Assembly (NCBI GenBank): GCA_015501595.1
Contig: JADNRX010000144.1
Location: 62,001 to 126,000, forward strand
Length of the DNA: 64,000 bases
From: Hymenopellis radicata
Lineage: Eukaryota; Basidiomycota; Agaricomycetes; Agaricales; Physalacriaceae
Direction: 5' to 3'
Shown here piece after piece: positions 43,771 to 55,500 of the stretch (its first letter is position 1; each line of letters begins with the position of its first letter). The notes beneath the pieces were generated by a model. The model had not been told where the DNA came from. It saw only the letters and a list, made by a program, of their open reading frames with translations, and searched no databases. A program made the position numbers and the translations under genes.

Positions 43771-45297
43771 CATGGCAGCCCAGTACGTGTCCTTATCGAG
43801 CATCGTGTCGAAGTTCTAATATTCTTATAGGTCCACTCTGAAAACATGCTCTTCGTGCGAAAGCGCCTTCAGGTCTTATATCCAACATTTACCCGTCGTC
43901 ATCAAAGCCCAGGAGAAAGTCCCGTTCCGGTCTCTCACGAACTTGGCGTTTAACAGCCATGGTTTCGAGCGTGATCGCAGATCAGCGAAATCTGTGTGGC
44001 GTCCAAAACTCGTTGGACGATGCCTCTATTTCTACGTTCGTGTCATGCAGCCTTGACCCCCGTATCCAGATGCGTACACCTTCAAGCCGGGTGTCGTCAT
44101 CGCATCCGTACCCACCAGACCCCCCATCTCTGGCCTCCCTACCGAGCTGATGATCCTCGTCTTTCAATATGCTTGTGATGACGTCAATACTGGCTCACCG
44201 CGCTCACCCTCAGTCTCGTCTCTCGCGAATGGCGCTCTATCGCACACGCACTCCAGAGCTCTGGACACATATCTCCCTGGACGCCAAACATGCGGGACCG
44301 TTTGAGATTGTGTGGTGGTACTTGCACCTGTCTCGCGACGCACCGCTGGACGTGAAGATGGAATCTCCTAGTGACGGGGAATTTGAGCAAGCAGCTGGTT
44401 TGCTTGTAAAGAACGCGACGAGGTGGCGGTGGGCGGATATCCGATGTGCGTCTGAGGATCTCCCCATCTTCAAAGGGATCAAGAAGACGGGGGTGCCGAT
44501 GTTGGAGAGTCTAAAGTTCGATGTCGCAGGTAGCGGGTGGGATATGAAGAGGTGCAAGGCGTTTAGGGATGCGCCGCGGTTACGGGAGTATGCGCCTGGA
44601 GGCGTGAGCCCGAGCGAATGTGCTGGTGGCTTGGGATCAGCTCAAGGCGGTGGTGATCAGAGATTTCTTCGATGCAGATCTCTATGAGTATCTGCGCGAT
44701 GCCGAGGCGATGGAGGAACTGGTCATGGATGAAGAGTGTTTTTTCGGCACTGCGTTTGGGGCTGGCATGTCGATCCCGCTGTCGGCTTCGAGGTTGACGA
44801 TGAGGTCTGTCCCGCGTCTTGTGGATAGTACGTTCATGGGGGCGTTCGTGCTTCGTTCTCTTACGGTCGTCAACATTTCTCTCGCGGATGGAAGCGCCGT
44901 GGACGCGCGTTTCCTCCCGAGCTTCGTTGGGTTGTTGAAGCGCTCGGGTTGTTCGCTTATGCAGCTCACGCTCCACAATGTTCCTCTCGACGATGAAGCG
45001 ATTCTGGATATCCTGGCGTGTACACCTCAGCTTTGGGGATTAACGATTCATGAGCCGGCGAAGGAGCATTGCATTACGAACGCATTTGTGTCTACTGTGT
45101 TGCTGCCCAAGCTGCGAAGGTTGGAATTGGTTTGGAGCTATGATGCGTGTGAAGAGCGTATTCTGGATATGGTTGAGCGGATGAAGGGACTGGAATATGT
45201 TGTCTTGGGCAGGCGGTTTGGGTTGGAGTTGAGTGAGGGTTGTGTTGAGAGGATGAATGTCCTTAGAGAGGGCGGCGTGAGTGTTAGTCAGTGGTAA
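43771..45297 (+). pseudogene. F-box gene with several frameshifts
   Basis: A short first exon (MAAQ, ATG 43771) and an intron (GTACGT...TTATAG) lead to KTCSSCESAF. The F-box proper is PISGLPTELMILVFQYACDD (about 44115-44175), followed by TALTLSLVSREWRSIAHALQ in another frame, then PELWTHISLDAKHAGPFEIV in a third. From about 44615 the frame changes again to VAWDQLKAVVIRDFFDADLY and stays open to 45297 with LRR-like content (CTPQLWGLTIHEPAKEHCIT). At least three indels without room for introns mark it as broken. Its F-box region recurs as a short relic at 57060-57180. Confidence 0.7.
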
Positions 45298-46251
45298 TTT
45301 GGTTATCATCAATGGCTTTATGATTCTCATGTAGGATTATTCTCTGTGTTCTTGTTCGTATGGCTGTTCTACTTGGTTAATATGTACTTATTTTTTCGCT
45401 CGACTATATGCACTATAAGTCTCGACGTTCTTACTAACCCGCTGAAAGTTGTATCTTAGCGGATAGCTTCCCGTTCATATTCCGTAGCCGTTTCTTTCCC
45501 TCCCTCGTTTCGCATGCGCTAAGAGTAGGACGTATTACACTATCGCCATCTTGGGCACTCCGAAGTTTGAGGACAGGTGGGTCCAACGGGATGACCATAG
45601 CCAATAACTGTTTGATGTGGCGTTTGGTGACCATCGATTGTTCCAGAGCAAATATACCGAGGAACGAGCGCCGAAGCGAGCTGATATGTATAGTTCTGGC
45701 TTTCATAAATCCACGATTCGTTAGGCTGTCTGTGACATGGCCCAGGTGAGTTTCGATGTGTACCCATCCCTACGACATCAATTGGACACTCTGTGGCGTA
45801 GCTCTATGTTCTGTGTTCAAGTTCTCGATAAATAGTACTACTAAATGGTGTCACAGGCGAACTTTTCTACCGAAGTAGGGAATCTGTAGCCAGCCGTCTA
45901 CTTTGGAAGTATCTCTACGCTTTGATCACGCTGAACCGCTGTATGTTGGATTTTGGCGGATAACGTTCCGTCGGCGCTGATAGACGGCTCGGGGCCGGAT
46001 CCGTGGAACACACGTTGCCGTATATTTGCTCCGACCGCGTTTCGAGTCGACCGTGACGCTACTCAGCGCGGGAGCGCGTATTGAACATTCTTACTACGCG
46101 TCTAATCATTCAATATATTTCAAGGATATCTATCTTGTGGCTCGCTGATGTATAACAGTCCATTTCAATTGGATGACTCGGGAATGGAAGAATGCATTAT
46201 AATTTAATCGGACGAAGAACTTTGCAGACGGGGTAGGGCCGAACAGCCCCC
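45298..46251. other. Spacer with a repeat word shared with the insertion in unit 2
   Basis: No gene seen. A 23-base word around TTTGATGTGGCGTTTGGTG (about 45610) recurs at about 47052, inside the extra 580 bp that separates the secreted protein and ligase of unit 2. Confidence 0.4.
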
Positions 46252-46434
46252 AACGTATTCGTTACGACAATTTGGGATAGGAAACATACAAATACCCGTC
46301 CTTCTCGAGGGTTTTCACTCAGCTCCTCTTCCACCTTCAACCAGGTCAGCTCTCCTCTCCAATCCTCCCCTGCGTATCCCCTGCGTATAATTTTCAACTC
46401 ACCCCACTTTTTTCGGTCATTTAGAAGCTACATC

Positions 46435-46821
46435 ATGCAATTCAACGTCTTCGTTGCCACTGCCGCTCTCCTTGCTTCCGCCTCTCTGGCGATGTCGGCC
46501 CAAATCAACGGCTTCGCCGGGGCCGACTGCACCGGCTCTCTCGTCTTCAGCAGCGGCGCATCGTCCAACGAATGTCTCACTCTCGGCGGCGCGTCGGTCA
46601 AGTCCATCGGCTATTCCGGTGTCCCCAGTCAAATCCAGTTCTTCGAATCTGGCGGGCAGCACGATGCCTGCACTAATGGCGCGCAATCGGTGCTTGGTGG
46701 CGGCTCTGGATGTTCAAACGCGCCTGTCGGGTAAGTGAACTTTGTTTGATGCAGTGGAACTAATGTCTAATGTTTGTTTGTTGGTCGCAGGTTCAATTGG
46801 GAGAGCGTTGCGGTCTTTTAA
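46435..46821 (+). CDS. Small secreted cysteine protein, copy 1 (108 residues)
   Basis: Signal peptide MQFNVFVATAALLASASLAM with cleavage likely after SLAMSA, then QINGFAGADCTGSLVFSSGA. Four cysteines (DC, EC, AC, GC) can form two disulfides. One intron (GTAAGT...TCGCAG, about 46733-46790) precedes a last exon FNWESVAVF. The start has a short 5' leader with a pyrimidine tract. The pattern fits effector-like or structural small secreted proteins of basidiomycetes; function unknown. It lies tail-to-tail with the ligase copy at 47687-49142, and the pair is duplicated at 57.2-59.7 kb. Confidence 0.9.
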
Positions 46822-46937
46822 ATCCCTAGGAGTGATAGTAGCCACAGAGACAGCTCTCGGTCATGATATGTGAAGCGATGTGTATTGAACTGTAATTGCT
46901 CAGCGGATTTGTCAAAGTCAAATGAAACTGTGTTTTG

Positions 46938-47518
46938 AGATATGTCGTCTGAGAACTAGCATTTCCACTTCTGGATGAGGCAAAGACTTTAGGGCTCTGA
47001 CCCTTAGCCCCGTCCTTTGATTCTAGCCATTGATTGCCGCCGCATCCTACGCTTTGATGTGGCGTTTGGTGACCAGGGATCGTTTGAATGATCATTACGG
47101 TTTGTTCGTCATCGCTACAGTCCTACTTGCGTGCGGTGTAGCGACGATATTTTGGTCTGATGGTGCCTACCCGGTACATGTAGCAAGGAAGGCGTGGTTC
47201 CCATCCAAAGGTCAATTCAATGGTCAATGTAGCCGTGTCCGTTGTTCATGTGTCGCTTCCGCCTAGAATTTCCCAGGTCATTGAGCAAAATACACATGCT
47301 CGTTTTCGTGTCCGCGTGTTAATTGCGTGTGGCGTAGGGGAAATTTCTGCTCGGGGTTCTCATGGTGGTCAAGTGGCGCGGCTTTTGGGCAAGTACTCGT
47401 GTGACAATAATCAACTCGGGCTTCTTATGAACTTTGTGGCCGAGGCGGACTCAACTACAGCATCTTGTTTTTCCAAACTGCCCGAGGCCTAGCGTGCTAG
47501 TATGTTTTCCAAAGAAAT
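46938..47518. repeat. About 580-bp insertion between the genes of unit 2
   Basis: Sequence around GAAATGAAACTG is continuous with AAACGTTAG in the second unit (57805-57850) but separated here. TTTTG occurs at both edges. The insertion shares a 23-base word with 45610. No ends typical of a known element were found. Confidence 0.5.
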
Positions 47519-47686
47519 TTTGTAAAACGTTAGACCCATTGTGTCAGCCCGTCGCCACAATCCCACTCAACACAGAGGAGAAATGGATCCGATTGATATC
47601 ATACGGTATAAGAGAATGTCCAGGCAAAGGTACTGTACTGTCCAGTGGTATATACAGAAGTCGAGTATGAGTAAAGAGAATGTCGT

Positions 47687-49142
47687 TCATTCATCGTCCG
47701 CGTCAGGCTTGGCCCCAGGCTTCCTATGCTCTGGTACCTCTGCATCCTTGGGCTCGTCCTTGTCCACGGCTTCTCCGACGAACGTGGGGAACCGCGGCAC
47801 CCCGTCGCGCGTAAGCTCCTGGAACCGATACGTGATGATGGTCCCAACTTTGGGCGGGTTCTTGCGCTGCTTGTCGTTCAACCCCGAGCCAACCTTGAAC
47901 GCCTTTCCAGACTCCATTTTGCATAGAAGCGCCCCACAGACGCCGACGTTGCGACCGTGGCCTTCGTTATGTCCAGTCACGATGGCCTCGGCGTCGTAGA
48001 ATGTCTATGACCACCGTGAGGATTTAGAATAAGCCTAGTAATAGACGAACGCGAACCTTGACTTTTAGCAGAGTGGCAGATCGACGTCCTTCGTATCGTG
48101 AGCCAGGCTTGCGGAGCATCAAGCCTTCGCCACCGAGAGTCTCCACCTTCTTGAGCTCCTCGAGAACATGCTCCCGGCTTTTGGCGGCGATGTGCTCGAC
48201 TACCTCGACTTTATCAGACGCATGCGTGCCTTTCTCGCCAAACAATCGCTCCAGGTGTTTAATCCGCTTCTCGAACGGCTCGTTGCCCTTGGAGGGAATG
48301 TCGAATACCTGGAACGTGATATCCCTCCAGTGTGGCGAGTTCATGGTCTTGACGATGGATATAGTATCCTGGAATTTGCCTCGTCCGCTAAAGAGCTCGC
48401 CATCGAGCGTCACGTCCTTGGGCAGTTCTAGTTGGGGGTTCAACAAATTGTTTAGATGGGCGGTGGCGATACGTACTGTCGAGGAACCATTTGGGAGGCG
48501 TGAAGGGATTTCCGAGGCGACTGTACATTTGCTTGCCGTCGTAATAGGTCCTGAGCACGAATTAGGAGAAACACTTGATATGAAGAGCCCGCATACCGAA
48601 CGCCATCTAACTTCTCGGAAATGAGCCACCCTGTTGGATCAGGACCCTTCTCGATATCCCATTTGTTAGCTAAGAGTAGCTCAGGTGCAGCCTTGTACGC
48701 TGTGGGCCCCGAGTCGTCATCGTCGTCGCTCTTCTTCTTTCTCGCAGGCTGTGTACGCGTCTTTTTGGCCGGTTGTCCGTCCTCGTCCTCGTCCTCTTCG
48801 TCCTCATCTTCGTCGTCATCGCGCTTTCTTTTGCTGGGAGTCCTCGCGCCCTTGCTGGCTGGCTTGCTGGCTTTGCTCGCCGGCTTAGCAGTCTTGCTAG
48901 CGGGCTTAGATTTGCTGGCCGGCTTCGACTTGGCCTTGGACGAGGTGGGTGCGGGTCCGTCAGGGTTCTTGAGCTTGAGACGCGCGATCTCGTACGCATC
49001 GCCGAGGAGCTCCTTGAGGTGTTTGCAAGTGCGCGCATTAACCGGAAATCCGCCTTGGTTTCTCCATGCCTATTGCAATCAGTCCAGGAAGAGGGGGAAT
49101 ACTTGCAATCAGTCCAGGAAGAGGGGGAATACACGTACAGGG
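47687..49142 (-). pseudogene. ATP-dependent DNA ligase with SWIM finger, copy 2, 5'-truncated
   Basis: The body is uninterrupted: AWRNQGGFPVNARTCKHLKE (second half of the SWIM finger), GDAYEIARLKLKNPDGPAPT, a Lys/Ala/Ser linker, an acidic stretch (KRKRDDDEDEDEE), KKTRTQPARKKK, PELLLANKWDIEKG, SEKLDGVR, TLDGELFSGRGKF, EGLMLRKPGSRYEG, LLKVK, and the OB-fold end at 47687. Homology to copy 3 stops at about 49143, inside the micro-exon that carries the first SWIM cysteines, so exon 1, exon 2 and the start codon are missing. A 30-bp tandem duplication (49073-49132) lengthens the adjoining intron. It is probably not expressed as a full protein. Confidence 0.8.
49073..49132. repeat. 30-bp direct tandem duplication
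   Basis: Two identical units, 49073-49102 and 49103-49132, in the intron next to the truncated end of ligase copy 2. Confidence 0.95.
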
Positions 49143-49558
49143 CAAAGGAGAGAATGGTCCCGTCTTCGTGGAGTGTCGTGTGGTCATCTTCTCTTCATGG
49201 GCAGGGTGTCGTGTCGTCTTCGTGGGCGGGTCATCTCCTTGTATGCTTCGTGTGGCTGTGCATACTGGCTCTTCGTGGGTTGGCCTTCTTCGGGTGTGGT
49301 GTCCTCTTGGTCGTGTTGTGGGTGTCCTCTTGGTCGTGCTGACGGGGCGTCATGCTGCTCAAAGTTCGGGTCGCGGGTTCAATTCAGACGCGTGCAATAT
49401 ATTTTGTACTAGACTCGTCCTAATATAGTAATTACAAGCTAATCTCAATAAATCGCATGTACGAGCATAGTGCCCTGCTAAGTCGAGCTGGTCTTCTCGG
49501 CCGAGATCCAAACCGGAAGAGGTCCGTTACCCAGGCATGGGGCTGGTGAGTGCAGCAA
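49143..49558. other. Spacer, TCTTCGTGG/GTGTCCTCTTGG repeats
   Basis: Low-complexity GT/TC-rich sequence with recurrent GTCGTGT and TCTTCGTGG words. GGTTCAATTC at about 49376 fits the tRNA B-box consensus, but no A-box or cloverleaf was found. Confidence 0.4.
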
Positions 49559-50060
49559 TCAAATCATCTCACATCTAGAATTTAAAAAAAAGGTGTCTCG
49601 GGTGCTGATTACGCTGCTCCAGGGAGGGCGGGCAGGATACCAGGCTAAATACCAACTGTGCCCAAGGTCGGTTCGGATGGAGGCAAAATGACCCCCATCA
49701 TCCCAAAACCTGGCTGGCACAGTCCCCGTCTTGGGCAGCCGAAGCTGTGGTGTTTGCCCCAGCACACACGGATGGCTAAAATGTTGAATGAGTGAATATG
49801 ATGCCAGTCACTGCGACGTACCGTGCTGCCATCGAATTCGTAGCACTTAAGCACGCGAATCGAGACAGAATCGGTCACGAGTCAGAGATCTAGACGTCAG
49901 CACAAGAACCTACTACAGTCAACCGAAAACAAGAGGCCTACACAAACAAGTCAGACGATGATGGCGGTAAAATGCACCAGACACTCACTTGAACATCAAG
50001 GTCGAGAGAGAACTGGGCGTGAAGAGAAGACAGTCGACAGCATGGAAAGGAAGAGAACAT
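49559..50060 (-). CDS. Possible small cysteine-rich protein
   Basis: From ATG 50060 (MFSSFPCCRLSSLHAQFSLD) an intron GTGAGT...TGTAG follows. A later exon reads VSIRVLKCYEFDGST, then after GTACGT...TTTTAG a piece in two possible frames, one Cys-rich (VCWGKHHSFGCPRRGLCQPG), the other open to 49559. TATAAAGACC lies 70 nt before the ATG. Exon joining is only partly consistent, so the product is uncertain. Confidence 0.4.
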
Positions 50061-50130
50061 CGGTCGAGCATCACGACAGCATAACGGCAAGGAGGAAAGA
50101 TGGGTGATGGAAATCAAAACGAACTCTCGA

Positions 50131-50140
50131 GGTCTTTATA
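50131..50140 (-). promoter_or_regulatory. TATA-like box before the 50-kb small gene
   Basis: TATAAAGACC on the minus strand, 70 nt upstream of ATG 50060. Confidence 0.5.
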
Positions 50141-51644
50141 CCTCTCGCAATTGGAGTGTGATATAGTGGGCCGGCGTCTGGACCCGAAATCACTAAGCCA
50201 CTGACTCATGCGCAGTACGGACGCGCCGTCGCATCAAAAGGAGGTGGTGTGGCCAAAGTTTTGCTCCGCATGAAATCATGTCCCTCTCGTGTCAGTCGAC
50301 GCGCTTGAAGAGCAGCATTCGATACATATAGATATCATGGTAGTACAAAGCATGTACAGCTCTCTATTTCGAAAACAAGACCGAGCCATTAGCCGCCATT
50401 CGTAATCTGGAGAATGATGCTGCAGGGTGATACTGGTCACTGATGTGAGGAATATTGAAGGATGAAGGCACATACCTCTGTTCTACATAGCATATACACT
50501 GTCTGAACGCTTGAACTTGCGCGTTTATACGACTGCACCGAGTCCAAGCGAATATGAATACTTGCGGGAAATTACCTTCACAAGACGACGCCACGGCACA
50601 ACTTCAAGACGCGGAAACCAAGCCAACGATCGGGCGCTAGAACGCATCTTACACACGGGAAGATTCATCCGGCGGGGACCTGAATTCGATCTGTGAACGA
50701 ATGTCAGTTTAGACTTCCCATTCTGTCTTTCCCTCTTACCGTCACTGTCGTCGTCGCCGTTGCTGCCAGAAACAGCGCATTTTTGAGATGAGCTCATATT
50801 CACCTTCACTCCGCTCGCCCGTTGAGATTCTATCGTCTCAGCGCGTTCTTGGGATTGGAGTCGCGCCAGTATCGTCCGCACGCGGGATGGAGGAGTCGAC
50901 CTGATAGTGGTAAGCGTGCCGTCCTCTTTGCAAAGATTGTCGTCTTACAAGGCGTCACAGAAGAGAAAATAGAGCGGGTATCGACGATGGTAAGCACAAG
51001 TCGTATCCATAGAGTATCCGTGCTGAAGAACATCTTGCACATTGTCTCAGCATCGCTTCAGGGGTTAGAGGCGCTGTACACGTTGAGAAGTGGTGCGTAT
51101 TCGTCTCCTAGTCCGCGTGAACTACTAACCTTTCTTCTAGACGTCGCCAGGAGCCGCGAAGGTCGAAGAAGGACACCCCCGTATCCTCGCCGTACGGAGA
51201 GCCCTAGTCGCTCAATCGGTCCAGAACCGAGGTCAGATTTCTAGAGAAGTGGAAAGCGAAGACAGCAACGAGAAGTATTCGGACAGTGGGTATCCAGAGG
51301 TGCGTGGTTGTCTTGCAGGCAATTCGACAAAGACTGACGAAGACTGGACCCATAGAACACTATCAGGGGCAGCAGGAACAGAATCTCCAACCATAGAAGG
51401 GTCGAATCCATGAGACGCCGGAGCGACACTGACGCGACATGATGGGACGGAACCAAGAACGTCGATCATCCCAATCCGGCAAGTTGACACTTTCCTTCTG
51501 ACCTCCATCACCTTCATCCTGGAGATCAGATTCCTCACATCAGCGACGCGTCGGCACCTTCGGCGCCCCCAGAATGGAGAATTCGGCTCATTTTGAAGTT
51601 CAAAACGCGAAGAACGGAACCAAAGGCACCGTGGACGGCCTCGC
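50141..51644. other. Region with intron-like borders but no resolved gene
   Basis: Several GTACGT/GTAAGC...TAG segments occur on the plus strand (for example 50990-51058, 51094-51141), suggesting an intron-rich gene. I could not assemble a continuous reading frame. Confidence 0.3.
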
Positions 51645-52590
51645 CTCGCCGGCGAGGCATGGATTTTGGGAAAAAGTACGTCTTTCAACGTGTTTTTTTC
51701 ACGGATTTGATGCTCATTTAATGTTAGATAACGGTCTCGAACGTGCCTGAAGCTTGTGAGTTTTGATTTCCCCGCGACATGAATATCTGAGCTGATTGTG
51801 AATGCAGCGCACTTCTATCACAAATCTGTTTCTATTCAGACTCGACTCGTCGGCGCCTGCGGCGCCTGTGGTATAAACGAATTAACTACATCTGGAGGGC
51901 TGAATGCGAAGAACGAAGCGGTGGAGATGAGAACAGCGTGGACGGCCTCGCCGGCCAGGCTTGGATTCCGGGGGGGAAAGTGCGTTTTTCTTCCTTTCTT
52001 TACAGCATTTTGATGCTTATTCGCTGCTATAGATTATCGTTAATCTGCTCAGAATAGCGCGCGTTGTGATTTCTCGACGACCTTGGTCTCCGTGCTGATG
52101 GGAGAACTGAGTGTGAATGCGCCATGGGCGGTGGCTTCGCCACCGCCTCTATGGGCGTTTTGAACGAAGGAAGACGACGCCGTTGCCATGGGAACGGAGT
52201 GTTCAAACTGAGGCTGAGGATGACCTCGCCGGACCGGCTTTTGGGTCTGGGTAATGGTACGTGTTTTGGTTCGTTTTGATCTGCAATTACTGACCCGTCT
52301 TGATCAGGATTCCACCAGATCTTGGATCAACCGCGGTACGTTTCGCCCTGGAATTCGCGTTACTTTGACCTGACGACTTTCCCTTAGGTGGCGTGATGCC
52401 GCTTCGCCGCCACGCAAGCTTGGACGAGTCTTGACGCGAAAAGCAAATACCACGGCCTTATGACTGGAACAAACTCGACCCGACTACAGTGACTACTGCC
52501 CTCGCCGGCCCAGCTTTTCGTCTGATCAAAAGGTACGCGTATTTGCTGTGACTTTTTTAAAAATTTTGACTCCATGTCATTAGATTCATC
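51645..52590 (+). repeat. Four tandem exon/intron-like modules with hairpins
   Basis: CTCGCCGG recurs at 51645, 51947, 52225 and 52501 (spacings 302, 278, 276). Each is followed 20-40 bp later by a donor-like GTACGT, GTGCGT, GTACGT or GTACGC and about 45-55 bp later by TAG or CAG. Between them lie GC hairpins such as GGCGCCTGCGGCGCC (51852) and GGCGGTGGCTTCGCCACCGC (52127). Conservation outside these points is low. Confidence 0.55.
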
Positions 52591-55500
52591 ATCACATTAC
52601 GACTTCTCACCTGCCGCGGGGACGATAATCGCCCGTCGATGGTGATCTGCATCCTGCGGCATTCGGATTTATTGACGGATTGGGACGGTTTCGGCGGCGA
52701 CCTTGTCCAGGTACGTTATATCGGCCTGTTTGTATTCTCGCGCTAATTCCCGCCTATATCTTTTGTTTACAGCAGTGAGTAGCGGCGCTTCCGCCGCTGC
52801 GCTCGCGCTCCGAGCTTCTTACTGCTTTGATAACGACGTAAACGCCCTACTTCAACTCGCGTGTCCCGACCTGACACTTCCTCGAGGGATCCCTACCATC
52901 TTCTACAGGACTTCTTCGAAGCCATCCTCGTCGCTCCGCTGGTATTACACCTTCTCGACCTACCCTGTACGCTACCAATACGAAACCTGCGCACACTTGC
53001 CCAGCCTCAGGTTTCGGATAATCGTCGCCATTGATGGCGATTTGGATCTGACGGCGCTCGGGTTTATGACCTGATTTGGATTCGTTGACGATAGGTCCGT
53101 CACCCTTCTATTCTGGACTTCTCAGTGACAGTACTAACTGTTTGCTGCAGTGGCTTGATATTAACTCCGATACGAGGGGCTGAGCTACCGACGCTGCCCT
53201 CGAGCTGCGAGTTTCTGACTGTAGTGCTAACGACGTCTTGCCGATAGGAACTCTACGCCACACTTGGAACTTTCCGCCACATACACACAGGATAATGCGG
53301 GCGTCGTCCAACATGCGACTTGCAATGAATGCAGTACCCGATTTGTCCGCAGCCGGCGAACCACGAGAAGCTCAGGACCGAGCATGCAATTTTTGGGTGT
53401 AATGAGGTACAGCGTTGTTGTGATCATTCCCCGGAGCTAACTCATTTGTAGTTCGTCTCTATGGCGTTTCATTGCCATCTTCTGACGCCTTCAGCATTTC
53501 GCTCTGGGGATGAGCCGGCTGGATGTGGCGAGGGGAGACTTGGGAGAGGGTAGGTCCCGTAGATTTTCCTTCTAGAGCGCGTCGTCTTCTAGATGTTCTG
53601 TAGTACATACGTTCTTCTGAAATATAAACTCCTTACATCTCTAATTGCCTGAGAATGAACAATATGTAGTCAAATTACTTACCGTAGACTTAGAAGATGA
53701 TACGTAGCATAATCGGCAAATGTGTATATCGAGAATTCGACGTCGTTGAGGCTCTCTACAGCCGTCAAAATACCTCCTAGTGTCTAGGACAAGATACTAC
53801 TATAACATGAGAATCACCCAAAGTTGGGGCAAAAGACACACATGAAGATACTCGACCTCCTGACACTTACGGAGAAGTAAGTATCCCCGAAACGTCCATG
53901 AAAACTTCTTTAGACGACGCCATCAGACGGCCGTAAAAACTTTCGTGAGTCATAGAATACACCCTGGAGCTGATGTCCGTCGGCTCGCCAAGTTGATTTC
54001 AGGCATTCTCCAATGGGGGTTCGCTCCGCTTTGTGAGCGGGTAACGCAAGTCCTACAAACGTTCCAGGCGTCCAATCTGCTCGGAGTAAGCGGCAAAACA
54101 TCGTGATTGAATGTGGCTAAACGGAGCTGGTATCCCCAAGTGATCGAGATCCCTTAAACTCGAACCACCACATGTCCGAGTCCAAGGCGCTTACACCAGC
54201 GCGCCGTCGTGTCCTCTCACTCTCTCTGGCATCTGGCGACCTTGATTTTACCTGGAGATTGCTGTTTGACTTATGTAAGGCACATTCCGATGGTCGCTGA
54301 GCCTGATAACACGTCCTGAAGCCGACTTTTCGCGTCAAACGCTCTGGGAGGCGTCTAGGACCCTGCACATCGATAGCACGAGGATTTCCGGAACCCTATG
54401 ACGTCTCTGGGGCATCAACAATCTTATCTAGTCAACCTCGGATGCGGGGAAATGACGCCAGTGGTCGTCTTCCTCCTCCGTCCCTCTGAAACTTTTGACT
54501 AAAACTCGTTTCCCGCTCTCTGTTATTAAATCTGACAACTGTACTAGGTGTATATACCCTGAATACACTATCTGCGACTATTTACTCGTTTCTGCAGGAC
54601 ATCAATTCAACGTTAACGCGCGATTCGCGCTGTGTCACTCGTATGCTGAAAAGGTTCGTACCTTTTCCGTGTTTCAACCGGCTTGACTTTGTGCTGACTG
54701 ATATGACATGATATCAGAACGTCACCGGATGTCTTGCTCCGTTCTCGAAAGGGTTTAATTGGCAACGCGAAGCGTTGCGCCCATCCGGGTGAAAAGTCCA
54801 ATGTGTAAGTTTTCATTAGCTCCGTGCCCAGGCGCTCCAGTATGACTCCCATCAGATTCTCAGGGGTAGACCCTTCACCTAATTCCGGTGGTTTGGCTGC
54901 TGGAAGCTTGACTCGAGGACGGGAAAGTCGCAATAGTGCATTCTGGAGGAGGAGGTAAGTTTCATTTGCTTCGGGTTCACTACGTGTCTTGAGGTCTGAC
55001 TATTTCCAAGTTCAGTTATTACACCTACTTTGTTTATATCCGCTTCGCTGTCTTTTGTACAGGGCGGCGAATCGACAACAAGCGAGATTGTGTGGCGGGG
55101 CAGAATGCGCCCGAATATTGGAAAGATTTCGTGTTGTCCGACGGTCGCGCACGGTTGTGGTTGACTACCCGGATGTATTTACGTCTCTGATGGACCCTTG
55201 GGGGCTGGAAACCTGGATAAAAGGCGATGGGATTTGGTTAGAGCCCATCATTCCCTCTCTCCCATTCTTCCCTCCTCCTCCACTAGTCTTACTTCGGTCT
55301 ACATGGCCATACTCTACCCATCATCTCCTACTTTCCTTCTACTATTATTTCTCTCTGCGTCGTCGTCGCCGCTGCTCTCGCCAGCGCGTTCCCGACGCAT
55401 TTATAACGTGACCGACATCGTGATCGTGACAGGTCCGTTTCCTCTTCCCACCATCATCGTTGATTTCCTCGCTCACTGCTGCCCTCCCTCAGCGCCTTTT

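Noticed and set aside
46938..47518. Solo LTR in unit 2
   Set aside because: A 5-bp TTTTG flank is present, but the insert does not begin TG and end CA and has no primer-binding or polypurine features.
49350..49400. Possible tRNA or tRNA-derived SINE around GGTTCAATTC
   Set aside because: Only the B-box-like word is present. No A-box at a suitable distance and no cloverleaf stems could be drawn.
48720..49400. Long plus-strand frames with poly-Ser runs near 48.7-49.4 kb
   Set aside because: The serine runs are the complement of the acidic Asp/Glu linker of the ligase.
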